From CAXMST01 sp038206985 (GTDB lineage Bacteria > Actinomycetota > Thermoleophilia > Solirubrobacterales > 70-9): 64,000 bases of DNA. The notes under the pieces were generated by a model that was not told where the DNA came from, did not search any database, and saw only the letters and a program-made list of their open reading frames with translations. The stretch lies in contig JBBRAH010000005.1 of assembly GCA_038206985.1 (NCBI GenBank), positions 44,663-108,662 on the forward strand. The letters run 5' to 3'. A program made the position numbers and the translations under genes. Positions 31,748-41,118 of this stretch are shown here, piece by piece. Position 1 is the first letter of the stretch; each line of letters opens with the position of its first letter.

Positions 31748-32821
31748 TCAGGCCGGAGCTTGCACGCCGGCGAGCTGCGCGAGGCGCTCGACCGTGTGCT
31801 TGCGCTCGGCGGGATCGAACTGTGGGCAGGAGACGATCAGGCGGTCGACGCCCGCGTCGGCGAAGCGCTTGACGCGCTCGGCCACCTCGGCCTCGGTGCC
31901 AATCAGCGAGGTCGCCGTGACCAGCTCATCGGGAATCGCGGCGAAGGCGCCCTCCTTGTTGCCGTCCAGGTAGAGTTCCTGCACCCGCTTGGCCTCCGCC
32001 TCGTAACCGAAGCGCGACGCGAGATCGACGTAGAAGTTCTTCTCGCGGCTGCCCATGCCGCCCAGGTACAGGGTCAGGCCTGCCTTGACGACGTTGCGGG
32101 CGCCCTCGAGATCACCATCGATCGCCACCTGGATCGTCGGGCTGACCTCGAGATCGGAGCGGCTGCGGCCGCCCTTCTCGAAGCCACGCTCGAGATGCTC
32201 TCCGAAGGTGTCGTCGAAGGCCTCCGGGCTGAAGAATGCGGGGATCCAGCCGTCGCAGATCTCGGCGGCCATCTCGACCGATTTGCGACCGATCGCGCCG
32301 ACGAACACGGGGATCTCGTTGCGGATCGGGTGGAAGTTGAGCTTCAGCGGCTTGCCCTGAGCAGTCGCGTCCTCGGAGGTCACCGGGATGTCGAAGTGCT
32401 CGCCGTGGTGCTCGAGCCGTCCCTCGCGGGCGATGATCGCGCGGACCACCTCGATGTACTCCCGGGTCCTCCCCCAGGGCTTGCTGTACGGGACGCCGTA
32501 CCAGCCCTCCGAAACCTGGGGACCCGACGGACCGAAACCGAAGATGAAGCGCCCACCGGAGAGGTGATCGATCGTCGCGCCCGCCATCGCCGCTGCGGCA
32601 GGCGGTCGTGCCGGGACCTGCATGATCGCCGCGCCGAGCTTGATCGTCGTCGTCTGCGGGATCAGCCAGGCGAGTACCGAGACGACATCGGAGCCATAGG
32701 ACTCGGCGACCCAGACCGATTCGAAACCCGACGCCTCCGCCGTCTTGACGAGTTCCGCCGCCTCCTCGCCCTGCGGACCGATGCCGAAGTAGCCGAGGTT
32801 GATTCCGAGCTTGAGTGCCAT
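31748..32821 (-). CDS. LLM-class F420-dependent oxidoreductase
   Basis: A 357-residue luciferase-like protein with KLGINLGYFG, AEASGFESVWVAESYGSD, IKLGAAIMQVPARPP, HLSGGRFIFGFGPSGPQV and VFVGAIGRKSVEMAAE. It is close to the F420-dependent LLM proteins common in actinobacteria; substrate unknown. It is a different subgroup from the 16.8-kb enzyme. On the minus strand TAGGCT ends 9 nt upstream of ATG 32821, suggesting a leaderless or nearly leaderless transcript. Monocistronic, divergent from the cupin gene. Confidence 0.9.
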   Translation of the reverse strand: MALKLGINLGYFGIGPQGEEAAELVKTAEASGFESVWVAESYGSDVVSVLAWLIPQTTTIKLGAAIMQVPARPPAAAAMAGATIDHLSGGRFIFGFGPSGPQVSEGWYGVPYSKPWGRTREYIEVVRAIIAREGRLEHHGEHFDIPVTSEDATAQGKPLKLNFHPIRNEIPVFVGAIGRKSVEMAAEICDGWIPAFFSPEAFDDTFGEHLERGFEKGGRSRSDLEVSPTIQVAIDGDLEGARNVVKAGLTLYLGGMGSREKNFYVDLASRFGYEAEAKRVQELYLDGNKEGAFAAIPDELVTATSLIGTEAEVAERVKRFADAGVDRLIVSCPQFDPAERKHTVERLAQLAGVQAPA

Positions 32822-32892
32822 TGGCGCGCCAGCCTATCGGGGTACCGAACATGAGACAGTTCGGGGACCGATCCCGACACCGGAGGATCGAG

Positions 32893-33294
32893 ATGAGCAG
32901 CAGCCACACCCACCTGAAACGAGACGATGCGATCGACTACATGGCCGGCTATGAGGGCTTCGGGGAGATGCGCTCCTACACCGAGGGCCTGGGCGCCGAG
33001 CAAGTCGCGTTCACCTGGCGCCAGATGCCTCCCGATACCGGCGGTCGCGGTAGCTACGGGCACCGACATCGCACCCAGGAGGAGGTCTACTTCGTCGTCA
33101 GCGGCGCGATCACGTTCAAGGTCGGCGACGAGGTCTTCACGGCCGAGAGCGGTGAGGCCGTGCGGATCGCACCGGACGCGCTGCGCTCGATCCACAATGA
33201 CACCGCCGCCGATGCCGAGGTGGTGATCTGCTCGATCCGGGTCGACGACCTCGAAGCCGAGACCGAGACCGAAGACGACTTCTGGCCCAACTGA
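32893..33294 (+). CDS. Cupin-domain protein
   Basis: A 133-residue single-domain cupin. The first motif GHRHRTQEEVYFVVSGAITF gives the His/His/Glu metal ligands; the second contains PDALRSIHND with the closing His. Typical functions are small isomerases, dioxygenases or ligand sensors, none assignable here. ATG 32893 is preceded by GGAGGATCGAG, a good ribosome site; the longer frame from 32815 is rejected. Confidence 0.88.
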   Translation: MSSSHTHLKRDDAIDYMAGYEGFGEMRSYTEGLGAEQVAFTWRQMPPDTGGRGSYGHRHRTQEEVYFVVSGAITFKVGDEVFTAESGEAVRIAPDALRSIHNDTAADAEVVICSIRVDDLEAETETEDDFWPN

Positions 33295-33377
33295 GCCGGC
33301 GGTGGGCTGCCGTCGCCGGGGACCGCTCCTCCTCCCCGTGACAGCGCAGCGCCGTGCATTCTGTATAGATGCAGTCC

Positions 33378-35876
33378 GTGCCCGACACCGCCGCCACCTC
33401 GCCGATGGGACTGACTTCGCGCGAGGCGGAGCAGCGTCTCGCCGAGCTGGGCGAACCCGAGGATCACGCCTCGCGCTCGCTCGAGTCGATCGTCTTCGCC
33501 AACGTCTTCACCCTCTTCAACGCGATCATCCTCGTCTTCTTCGTGCTGGTGATCAGCCAGGGCCTGTTCGCGGACGCCCTCTTCGGCCTGATCGCGATCG
33601 TCAACTCGACCATCGGCATCCGCCAGGAGCTGAAGGCCAAGAAGGTCCTCGACAACCTGGCGCTGCTGGTCGCCCCGCGCGCCAAGGTCGTCCGTGACGG
33701 TGAGGTGCTGGACCTGCTCGCGACCGAGATCGTCCCGGGCGACACGGTCAGGGTGGAGCCGGGCGATCAGCTCGTCGCCGACGGCAAGGTAACCGCCTCC
33801 CGCGGCCTGACCCTCGATGAGTCGCTGCTCACCGGCGAGGCCGACGGCATCCGCAAGGACAGCGGCGATGAGCTGCTCTCCGGATCGTTCTGCACCTCCG
33901 GCTCCGGCTACTACGAGCTGACCGCCGTACGCGAGGACAGCTACGCCGAGAAGATCGCCGGCGAGGCGAAGACGTTCCGGCACCCGCCCTCGCCCCTGCA
34001 GACCGAGGTCAACAGCATCCTCTGGGCGACCTCGATCGTGCTGGTTCCGATGGCCACCATCATGCTCGGCGCGTTGAGCCTGCGCAGCGTCGAGTTCACC
34101 GACGCCGCCCAGCAGGCGACCGCCGGCCTGATCACGCTGGTCCCGGAGGGGCTCGTCCTGTTGATGAGCGTGACGCTCGCGGTGGCGGCCGTGCGGCTCG
34201 CCAAGCAGAACACGCTGGTGCAGCAGATGGCGGCGACCGAGGCGCTGGCCGCCGTGGACACGATCTGTGTGGACAAGACGGGCACGCTCACGGACGGCAG
34301 CCTCGAGCTGATCGATGTCGCCGAGCCGAACGGCTCCGAGATCGACATCAGCCGGATGCTCGGGCGCTTCGCCGCCTCCGCCGGCGAGCGTAACCGCACG
34401 CTGGAGACGATCGCCGATTCGTTCCCCGGCGAAGCCCAGGCGGTCAGCGATGAAGTTCCCTTCTCGTCGAAGTGGAAGTGGAGCGGTCTCACCCTCAACG
34501 GCGATGGCCGTGCCCGCAATTACGTGATCGGCGCCCCCGACGTGCTGATCGGCTCCGGCTCCCTGGAGCTGCCTCCCGAACTCGAGCAGCGGCTTGCCGA
34601 GGAGACCGCCGCGGGCCGTCGCGTGATTGCCTTCGGCGAGGCTGCGGGTGGCTTCCCGGCTGACCCGGCGACCGAGCCTCCGCCGCAACTCACCCCCCGG
34701 GCGCTGGTGATCCTCGAGGAGACGCTGCGCCCTGACGCGCGCGAGACGATCGACTTCATGCGCGAGCAGCAGGTGGACCTGAAGGTGATCTCGGGGGATG
34801 CGCGGGAGACGGTCACCGCCGTCGCGCAGAATCTCGGGCTCCCCGAAGATGTGGGCGTCACCGAGGGACCGAAGCTGCCGCCGCTCACCGACACCGCGGC
34901 GCTGGCTGAGGTGGCTCAGGCCAACACGGTCTTCTGCCGGATCACGCCTGAACAGAAGAAGGCCCTGGTGGGGGCCCTTTCGGAGTCAGGCCGCTTCACG
35001 GCGATGATCGGCGACGGCGTCAACGACGTGCCGGCGCTCAAACAGGCACGGCTGGCCGTGGCGATGGGCTCCGGCAGCCAGATCACGAAGGGAATCGCCG
35101 ACATCGTCCTGCTCAAGGACGAGTTTGCGATGCTGCCGCGGGCGATCGCCGAGGGTCGTCGCATCGCCCGCAACATCCACCGGCTCGGGCGGCTCTACAT
35201 GACGAAGACCGTCTACGCGGGCTTCCTGATCCTCGCCGCCGCGCTGTTCGGTTTCGAGTTTCCCTTCCTCCCGCGGCAGCTCACGGTTGCAGCCGCCCTG
35301 ACGATCGGCATTCCGTCCTTCGTGCTCGCGCTCGCGCCGAGCGAGGGACCGCTCTACCGTGGCCGGCTCCTGCGCGCCCTGACCGCGTTCAGCCTGCCCG
35401 CCGGCGTCGGCATCGGCGTCGGCTCGCTGGTCGCCTACTTCGCCGTCGGCAGCATCTTCAGCAGCTCAACCCCCGACGGCCAGACGGCTGCCACCACCAC
35501 CCTGATCGTGCTCGGACTGGCCTTCATCCTGCTGCTCGAGCGTGGCCCCGGTCGCGAGCACATCGCGATCCAGGGCTACATGCTGGCGATGGTCTCGGCA
35601 CTCGGCGCGCTCTTCGCCCTGTTCCTCGCCGCGGAACCCCTGCGCGACTTCTTCGAGCTCCAACTGCTCACGGCCGGTCAGTGGTTCCTCTGCCTGACGA
35701 GCGTCGCAATCGGACTGCTCACGGCGAGCGCGCTCTGGCGTCTGCCCTTCATCCAGCGACTCGAGGAACCGGCTGAGGATGGAGAAACCACGCCGGATGG
35801 CGATACGTTGCCCGGAGCCACGCACAGGATCACGAGACGATTCACCAACTTCGCAGACAGAAAGATCAAGCGATGA
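33378..35876 (+). CDS. P-type cation ATPase, CtpE-like
   Basis: About 832 residues. Features in order: an A-domain with LTGEADG, a membrane helix with LVPEGLVLLMSV, the phosphorylation site DKTGTLTDG (Asp near 297), KGIADIVLLKDEF and the hinge GDGVNDVPALKQA. The PEGL helix and overall layout match mycobacterial CtpE, reported as a calcium transporter, rather than heavy-metal pumps (no CPC, no N-terminal metal domain). A Ca2+ or Mg2+ role is inferred. GTG 33378 follows TATAGA (33364-33369), suggesting leaderless initiation; ATG 33369 is the alternative. The stop overlaps the pyruvate kinase start (ATGA). Confidence 0.9.
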   Translation: MPDTAATSPMGLTSREAEQRLAELGEPEDHASRSLESIVFANVFTLFNAIILVFFVLVISQGLFADALFGLIAIVNSTIGIRQELKAKKVLDNLALLVAPRAKVVRDGEVLDLLATEIVPGDTVRVEPGDQLVADGKVTASRGLTLDESLLTGEADGIRKDSGDELLSGSFCTSGSGYYELTAVREDSYAEKIAGEAKTFRHPPSPLQTEVNSILWATSIVLVPMATIMLGALSLRSVEFTDAAQQATAGLITLVPEGLVLLMSVTLAVAAVRLAKQNTLVQQMAATEALAAVDTICVDKTGTLTDGSLELIDVAEPNGSEIDISRMLGRFAASAGERNRTLETIADSFPGEAQAVSDEVPFSSKWKWSGLTLNGDGRARNYVIGAPDVLIGSGSLELPPELEQRLAEETAAGRRVIAFGEAAGGFPADPATEPPPQLTPRALVILEETLRPDARETIDFMREQQVDLKVISGDARETVTAVAQNLGLPEDVGVTEGPKLPPLTDTAALAEVAQANTVFCRITPEQKKALVGALSESGRFTAMIGDGVNDVPALKQARLAVAMGSGSQITKGIADIVLLKDEFAMLPRAIAEGRRIARNIHRLGRLYMTKTVYAGFLILAAALFGFEFPFLPRQLTVAAALTIGIPSFVLALAPSEGPLYRGRLLRALTAFSLPAGVGIGVGSLVAYFAVGSIFSSSTPDGQTAATTTLIVLGLAFILLLERGPGREHIAIQGYMLAMVSALGALFALFLAAEPLRDFFELQLLTAGQWFLCLTSVAIGLLTASALWRLPFIQRLEEPAEDGETTPDGDTLPGATHRITRRFTNFADRKIKR

Positions 35877-37300
35877 GCGACAGTAGTGCCCGCCGGACGA
35901 AGATCGTCGCCACCGTGGGGCCCGCCTCCCGGGATGAGGAGATGCTCGTCGAGCTGATCCGCGCCGGTGCGGACGTCTTCCGCCTCAACTTCTCCCACGG
36001 CACCGCCGAGGAGCACGCCGAGACGATCAGCCGGATCCGCTCTGCCTCCGAGACGGTCGGCAAGTGGGTCGGAATCCTCGGCGATCTGCCCGGCCCGAAG
36101 CTGCGTCTCGACGAGGTCGCCGACGGCGTGGTCAGGGTGCGCTCGGGGACGCAGCTGATCCTGACGACGCAGGAGTGCATCGGTACCGCCGAGCGGCTCC
36201 CCGTCAGCTTCGACCGACTGCCGGACGCCATCGATCCCGGTGACCCGATCTTCCTCGCCGACGGCCGGATCCGCCTGCGGGCGACGGAAGTCGGCAAGAC
36301 TGACGTGACCTGCGAGGTCGAGACCGGCGGCTCGGTCTCCTCCCACCAGGGCGTCAACCTCCCCGGAGCGGTGACAGGTATGCCGGCCGCGGGCGACGAC
36401 GACCTGGGCTGGGTCGAGTTCGCGGTCGAGCACGAGGTCGACCTGCTCGCCGTCTCCTTCGTACGCTCGGCGCAGGACCTCGAGCCCGTCAACGAGAGGG
36501 TCCGCAGCCTCGGCGCGGACATCCCCCTGATCGCCAAGATCGAGAAGCCCCAGGCCCTCGAGCACACCGAGGAGATCGTCGATGCCGCGACGAGCGGGAT
36601 CATGGTCGCCCGCGGGGACCTCGGGATCGAGCTCCCGCTCGAGTCGATGCCATCGACCCAGAAACGCCTGATCAGCCTCGCGGGGCGCATGTCCAAGCCG
36701 GTCATCACCGCGACCCAGATGCTTGCCTCGATGGTGGACAGCGACCGTCCCACCCGGGCGGAGGTGACCGATGTGGCCAACGCGATCTACGACGGGACCG
36801 ACGCGGTGATGCTCTCCGAGGAGACCGCGGTCGGCGAGCACCCGCTGGAAGCAGTGCGGATGATGGACCGGATCGCGCGCGAGACCGAGGCGGATCTTCC
36901 CTACGAGAGCTGGCTCACCAACCGGGTCGAGTCCGCCGGCTCCGATGTGGCCGCCGCCGTCGCCCAGAGCGCGGTCGCCTCGACCTACCGGCTCGATCTG
37001 GCGGCGATCGTGGTGCCGACGCACAGCGGGCGCACGGCACGCCTCGTCTCCGCCTTGCGGCCGCGCGTGCCGATCGTCGCCGTCTCGCCGCGCAAGGAAA
37101 CGGTGCGGCGGCTCAACCTGCTGTTTGGCGTGCAGTGCTATTTCCGTGGCGAGTGGGGCGATCTGCGTGAGCTGCTCGATGATTCCGCGGCGATCGCCCG
37201 CGAGATCGGTGTCGCCGCCGACGGCGATCTGGTCGCGATCACAGCCGGTGTTCCGGAGCAGGAACTGGGGACGAACCTCTATGAGGTACACAGGGTCTGA
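35873..37300 (+). CDS. pyk: Pyruvate kinase
   Basis: A 475-residue glycolytic enzyme converting phosphoenolpyruvate and ADP to pyruvate and ATP. It shows VFRLNFSHG, LIAKIEKPQAL (active-site Lys), MVARGDLGIELP (metal ligands), KPVITATQMLASM and a full C-terminal regulatory domain. It starts within the stop of the P-type ATPase (ATGA), so translation is coupled. K+ and divalent cations are cofactors of pyruvate kinase, so the pairing with a cation pump is notable, but the link is speculative. Confidence 0.96.
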   Translation: MSDSSARRTKIVATVGPASRDEEMLVELIRAGADVFRLNFSHGTAEEHAETISRIRSASETVGKWVGILGDLPGPKLRLDEVADGVVRVRSGTQLILTTQECIGTAERLPVSFDRLPDAIDPGDPIFLADGRIRLRATEVGKTDVTCEVETGGSVSSHQGVNLPGAVTGMPAAGDDDLGWVEFAVEHEVDLLAVSFVRSAQDLEPVNERVRSLGADIPLIAKIEKPQALEHTEEIVDAATSGIMVARGDLGIELPLESMPSTQKRLISLAGRMSKPVITATQMLASMVDSDRPTRAEVTDVANAIYDGTDAVMLSEETAVGEHPLEAVRMMDRIARETEADLPYESWLTNRVESAGSDVAAAVAQSAVASTYRLDLAAIVVPTHSGRTARLVSALRPRVPIVAVSPRKETVRRLNLLFGVQCYFRGEWGDLRELLDDSAAIAREIGVAADGDLVAITAGVPEQELGTNLYEVHRV

Positions 37301-37345
37301 AGCCCGTCGCAATTGCGGCTGATGTTCCGGATACGCTGCGGGCCG

Positions 37346-37903
37346 ATGATCCCCTGGAGTTGGTTGCAGTCCGCGCGAAACATGGCCCTCGTTGGCCTGG
37401 CGGCCCTCGCTGCGCCGGCCCTCGGTGGCTGCGGGGACGGCTCGCAGACGACGACCGTGACCGAGACCACCACCGCTGAGGCATCGACGAGCTCGACCGA
37501 GAGCTCCACCTCGACCTCGACTCCGACCGACGGCGAGACCCCCGCGGCCGACCGCGAGGTGACCGAACTCACGCAGTTCGCTACTCCGAGCGGCAACATC
37601 GGCTGCGTGATCGAACCCGCCTCCGTCCGCTGCGACATCGCCGAGCGAGATTTCTCACCGCCGAAGTCGCCGTCGGACTGCAAACTCGACTACGGACAAG
37701 GCATCGCGCTGAGCGCAGGTGGCACCGCGGACTTCGTCTGCGCGGGCGACACCACGCTCGGCGCCGGCGAAACTCTCGAGTACGGGCAGTCGATCGCCGC
37801 GGGTCTGCTCGTCTGCGAGAGCGCGGAGTCGGGCGTGAGCTGCAGGGACGTCGAATCGGGGCGCGGCTTCGAGCTCTCCCGCGAGAGCTACGAGCTTTTC
37901 TGA
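37346..37903 (+). CDS. Secreted lipoprotein (DUF6636-like)
   Basis: A 185-residue protein with a signal sequence ending in the lipobox LGGC. A long Thr/Ser-rich linker comes next. A small disulfide-rich domain follows with FATPSGNIGCVIE, VRCDIAERDF, CKLDYGQG and CESAESGVSCRD, a pattern seen in DUF6636-type actinobacterial surface proteins. Function unknown. ATG 37346 follows TACGCT (37332-37337) by 8 nt. The 3' end overlaps the convergent gene by 16 bp. Confidence 0.78.
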   Translation: MIPWSWLQSARNMALVGLAALAAPALGGCGDGSQTTTVTETTTAEASTSSTESSTSTSTPTDGETPAADREVTELTQFATPSGNIGCVIEPASVRCDIAERDFSPPKSPSDCKLDYGQGIALSAGGTADFVCAGDTTLGAGETLEYGQSIAAGLLVCESAESGVSCRDVESGRGFELSRESYELF

Positions 37904-38370
37904 TCGAGCGCCGCCCTGAGGGCGGTGACGCTGATCTCGATCGTCTCGGCTGTGCCCTCGATCTCGGTCGGGGGCACGAGCTGATCGGGGAGCGCGGGAG
38001 CGTCGTCGTCGCTGTCGGAAGAATCGTTGCTGTCTGCGGCCGAAGAGACGACGGGCGGTAGCGCCGGCGTGGCTCCGCGCCTGCCCGGAGGGGCGACGGC
38101 ACCACGCAACTCGAGAAACGCGCCCTCCTCGCCCCAGCGAACGGAGAGTGCACCGCTCAGTCGCGGCCCGAGGAGTCCGAAGCCGATCAGAATGCCACCG
38201 GTGACGAGCATCGGGAAGCCCCAGGCCGAGTCGCGCTCGCCAACCCAGGCGGCGAAGAGCACGATGCCACCGGCAAGCGCGAGCGGAAGTCCGCGGCGGG
38301 CGGCGACCGCCTCAGCGGCTCTACCCAAGGCCTTGCGCAAACCCTCCAGCGCTTTGCCCATCTCGGCCAT
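37888..38370 (-). CDS. Two-helix membrane protein, function unknown
   Basis: A 160-residue protein. An amphipathic basic N-terminus precedes two membrane helices (about 27-43 and 51-68, LPLALAGGIVLFAAWV and FPMLVTGGILIGFGLL). A short beta-like stretch follows (RWGEEGAFLELRG). The C-terminal half is acidic and disordered. No family recognised. The final 16 bp overlap the convergent lipoprotein gene. Confidence 0.65.
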   Translation of the reverse strand: MAEMGKALEGLRKALGRAAEAVAARRGLPLALAGGIVLFAAWVGERDSAWGFPMLVTGGILIGFGLLGPRLSGALSVRWGEEGAFLELRGAVAPPGRRGATPALPPVVSSAADSNDSSDSDDDAPALPDQLVPPTEIEGTAETIEISVTALRAALDQKSS

Positions 38371-38415
38371 GGGGATAGTTTCGCGGTCGGCCCCTCCGAC
38401 CCTTCAGCCGCCAGC

Positions 38416-39018
38416 TCAGGCCTGGGGCAACGCCGCGATCCGCTCCACCCATACCGCGAGGTTCGGGTACCGGGCAGTCGAGAGATGCCGATGGAGAATG
38501 CCGTGGAAGGGCTCGTCGTCCCCGGCTGCAGGTGCGTGAACCGCGTAGCGAAGGAAAGGGTAGGCGCAGACGTCTTCGACGCCGGCACGCGTGCCGGCCA
38601 GGTACGGCGCCCCGCCGAGCAGCCTGTCGAAGTCCCTGGCCGAGTCCTTAAGGATCTCGGCGTGGTGGGGGGCCTCGGGTCCGCCGGGATCATTGTCGAG
38701 GGCGTTAGGGGCACGCTTCCAGACCTCGTTGAACCAGGCGAGGAAGATGTCGACCCGCACGCGGGCGTCCTCGCGCACAGGCCACAGCGGCGGCTGCAGA
38801 TGCTCGAATTCCAGATGCCGCAGGATGCGCATCGAATCGCACACGACCTCGCCGTCGAACTCTGCGACCGGAACAAGCTCCTGACCGCTGAGAGCCAGCA
38901 GCGCGGACCGGTCTCCGGGATCGTGATCGACCCACTCAACCGTGACGCCCTTGATCCCCGCAGCGAGGGCGATGCGCTCGACGTTGGTCGAGAAGGGAAT
39001 GCGGTGGACCCGAACCAC
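38416..39018 (-). CDS. Glutathione S-transferase-like protein
   Basis: A 200-residue GST-fold protein. The N-terminal thioredoxin-like domain contains RIPFSTNVERIALAAG, the cis-proline segment QELVPVAEFDGEVVCDS (SNAIL-like DS) and an all-helical C-terminal domain with AGTRAGVEDVCAYPFL. The catalytic N-terminal Cys is replaced by STN. Actinobacteria usually lack glutathione, so another thiol is possible. GTG 39018 follows GATAAT (minus strand, 39030-39025) by exactly 6 nt, a leaderless arrangement. Confidence 0.82.
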   Translation of the reverse strand: MVRVHRIPFSTNVERIALAAGIKGVTVEWVDHDPGDRSALLALSGQELVPVAEFDGEVVCDSMRILRHLEFEHLQPPLWPVREDARVRVDIFLAWFNEVWKRAPNALDNDPGGPEAPHHAEILKDSARDFDRLLGGAPYLAGTRAGVEDVCAYPFLRYAVHAPAAGDDEPFHGILHRHLSTARYPNLAVWVERIAALPQA

Positions 39019-39054
39019 GGACCGATTATCCAGCCAATCGGCGGGGAAGCGCCC

Positions 39055-40080
39055 TCAGAGTGAGCGCGGCTCCATGCTCGCGCCGAACACTGGGTTGGAA
39101 TGCTCGTCCGCCGTCCCCGCGCGGCGCGCGCAGATCACGCGGAAGGAGCCAATCGGATGATCCAGCTGCACCGCGTCGAAGCCGGCCTCGACCAGGCCGC
39201 AGCCGATCTCCTCGGGCTCCATCGCGCCGCCGCCCCAGATGCGGGCACGGAAGCGGCGCGAGGCGCTGAGCAGGGAAAGGTCGTCTGGCTGCTCCGTCGT
39301 CAGGACCAGGATCCAGCCCCCGGGACGGAGCGCCCGCCGGATTCGCGGCAGGCCGGCCGCAAGGGCAGCGCGTGGCAGGAAGGGTTGCGGGACGAAGGCG
39401 AGGTCGTAGGCGTCGAGCTCACCCAGCGCCTCGACACACTCGTCGCGCAACGCGATCCGGTCGGCGAGTCCGGCGGCAGCGATTCGCGAGCGACCGAGTT
39501 CGCGTGCGGTGGTGTGCGGCTCCAGGCCGACCGCCTCGGCATGCGGCCACAGGCGGCAGAGTTCGCTGGAGACGACGCCGACGCCCGCCCCGACGTCGAG
39601 GATCCGCGCATCGGGCCGCGCCATGCGCTCCGCCAGACCGTCGAGACCGGGCAGCAGCGCCTCAACGAGGAGGCCGATCAGACTGCCGGTGTCGCCCTGG
39701 GCGGTGAGCGCCACGGGGTCCTCGCTCTTCCAGCCGACCGGATCGGCCCCCTCCCGGGCGCGATGCAGCAGCTCGCGCGTCTGCAGGAGGTCGCCGCGCA
39801 CCTCGGCTCCGAGTACGCGGACGAGCGAGGGTGAGAGCAGTAGCTCGAAGGAGGGCGTCGGAACCAGTCGATCGCCGTCACGCTCGATCGCCGCGAGGGC
39901 CACCAGTGTCTCGACCAGGTCGGCAACGAGCTCGGGGTCGAGGCGACAGCGCTCGGCGATCTCGGCCTCGCTCGTCGGCTGCTGCAGGTAATCGAGCACC
40001 CCGAGCTCGAGTGCGGTTGCCAGCGCGGCATGCGCCCAGACCGCACTACTGAGCTGTTCCAGGTTGGAACTGAAGTCCAT
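39055..40080 (-). CDS. SAM-dependent methyltransferase with winged-helix N-terminus
   Basis: About 341 residues. A dimerisation/winged-helix N-terminal domain (residues ~1-80, SSAVWAHAALATALELGVLDYL) resembles O-methyltransferases. The Rossmann methyltransferase domain has ILDVGAGVGVVSSEL, AVGLEPHTTA and DLAFVPQPFLP. The substrate is unknown; a small molecule is likely from the architecture. Start ATG 40080 (MDFSSNLEQ) is preceded by GGAG; ATG 40101 is possible. It lies 45 bp downstream of the crotonase on the same strand. Confidence 0.82.
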   Translation of the reverse strand: MDFSSNLEQLSSAVWAHAALATALELGVLDYLQQPTSEAEIAERCRLDPELVADLVETLVALAAIERDGDRLVPTPSFELLLSPSLVRVLGAEVRGDLLQTRELLHRAREGADPVGWKSEDPVALTAQGDTGSLIGLLVEALLPGLDGLAERMARPDARILDVGAGVGVVSSELCRLWPHAEAVGLEPHTTARELGRSRIAAAGLADRIALRDECVEALGELDAYDLAFVPQPFLPRAALAAGLPRIRRALRPGGWILVLTTEQPDDLSLLSASRRFRARIWGGGAMEPEEIGCGLVEAGFDAVQLDHPIGSFRVICARRAGTADEHSNPVFGASMEPRSL

Positions 40081-40125
40081 CGTCTCCGTTGATTCCCTCA
40101 TCAACAGAGTTCTACGCATGAAACG

Positions 40126-41049
40126 TTACGACTGGTTTAACAGGCCGAAATCGCCGAACGGCTCGTCGCGCTCCGAAACGGCAGTCTTGAAGCCCGATTC
40201 TGCCGCTCTGCGCTGGAACTCAAAGCCCTCCGCCGTGTGCCGTGCGACCCCGTCGAAAACCACGCTCAGCGCCTGCGTCGCCTGGAGACCCTGGGCGTAG
40301 AGCGCCTGGTTCAGCGCCAGCTTGTGCATGACGAGCTGATTGATCGGCACGCGCGCGATGCGGGCCAGGAGATCCTCGAAGCACCCGTCCAGCTCGGCCT
40401 CGGGCACAGCTTCGGAGGCCAGGCCCCACTCCTTCGCGGTCCGCCCGTCGATCGAGTCGCCGGTGAACAGCAACCGCCGGGCCCGCTCCAGCCCGATCCG
40501 GTGGGCCCAGAGCATCGAGGTCGGCACGCCCCAGACCCGGGCGGGCGGGTAGCCGATCTTGACGTCCTCGCTGCAGACGATCAGGTCGGAGCAGAGAGCC
40601 ATGTCCGTCCCGCCCGCAACGCAGAAGCCATGCAGCTTGCAGACGACCGGCTTGTCGGAGTGGAACAGCGACATGAAGCCGCGCAGGTTGCGCGACATCA
40701 TCTGATAGTCGGTCACGGGATCCCAGGTGCCGGCGGGGTCGTGATTGGCGGCGACGACCGCGGGGTCGAGCGGCGAGCCAGGTGGCGTGCTCCCGCCGGC
40801 CAACTCGCCCGCCTCCATGCGTTCGGCGGAGGCAACGAGGTCGTAGCCCCCGCAGAACCCGTTGCCGTTGCCGGCCAGGCCGATCACGTGAACGGCGGGG
40901 TCGAGGTTGGCCCGCTCGACGCACGCCGCCAGTTCGACCGGCATCTGCAAGGTGATCCCGTTACCACGCTCTGGGCGGTCGAGCGTGATCCGGGCGACCG
41001 GCCCGGAGACCTCGTAGCGCATCGTCTGCAGCTCAACGGGTTCAACCAT
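40126..41049 (-). CDS. Enoyl-CoA hydratase/isomerase family protein (crotonase)
   Basis: A 307-residue crotonase-fold enzyme with LDRPERGNGITLQM, the oxyanion-hole segments GNGFCGGYDLVA and HGFCVAGGTDMALCSDLIV, and ARVWGVPTSM. An insertion of about 50 residues after GGYDLV is longer than in short-chain hydratases, as in some actinobacterial paralogues. Acts on an acyl-CoA; exact substrate unknown. ATG 41049 has AGGTGAG upstream. Divergent from the phospholipase-like gene. Confidence 0.88.
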   Translation of the reverse strand: MVEPVELQTMRYEVSGPVARITLDRPERGNGITLQMPVELAACVERANLDPAVHVIGLAGNGNGFCGGYDLVASAERMEAGELAGGSTPPGSPLDPAVVAANHDPAGTWDPVTDYQMMSRNLRGFMSLFHSDKPVVCKLHGFCVAGGTDMALCSDLIVCSEDVKIGYPPARVWGVPTSMLWAHRIGLERARRLLFTGDSIDGRTAKEWGLASEAVPEAELDGCFEDLLARIARVPINQLVMHKLALNQALYAQGLQATQALSVVFDGVARHTAEGFEFQRRAAESGFKTAVSERDEPFGDFGLLNQS

Positions 41050-41118
41050 TCCGGCAAATCTCACCTATTGCCCGGACGGCACCTGCAAAACGCCCGTGAG
41101 CGGGCGTACGATCCAGCC

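Noticed and set aside
35678..37312. Long minus-strand reading frame (over 500 codons) antisense to pyruvate kinase
   Set aside because: It mirrors the GC-rich codon pattern of pyk, has no recognisable motif, and the plus-strand gene is certain.
40237..41118. In-frame upstream extension of the PI-PLC-like gene
   Set aside because: It would run antisense through the crotonase gene; the GTG at 41119 has a leaderless promoter signal and starts a proper membrane helix.
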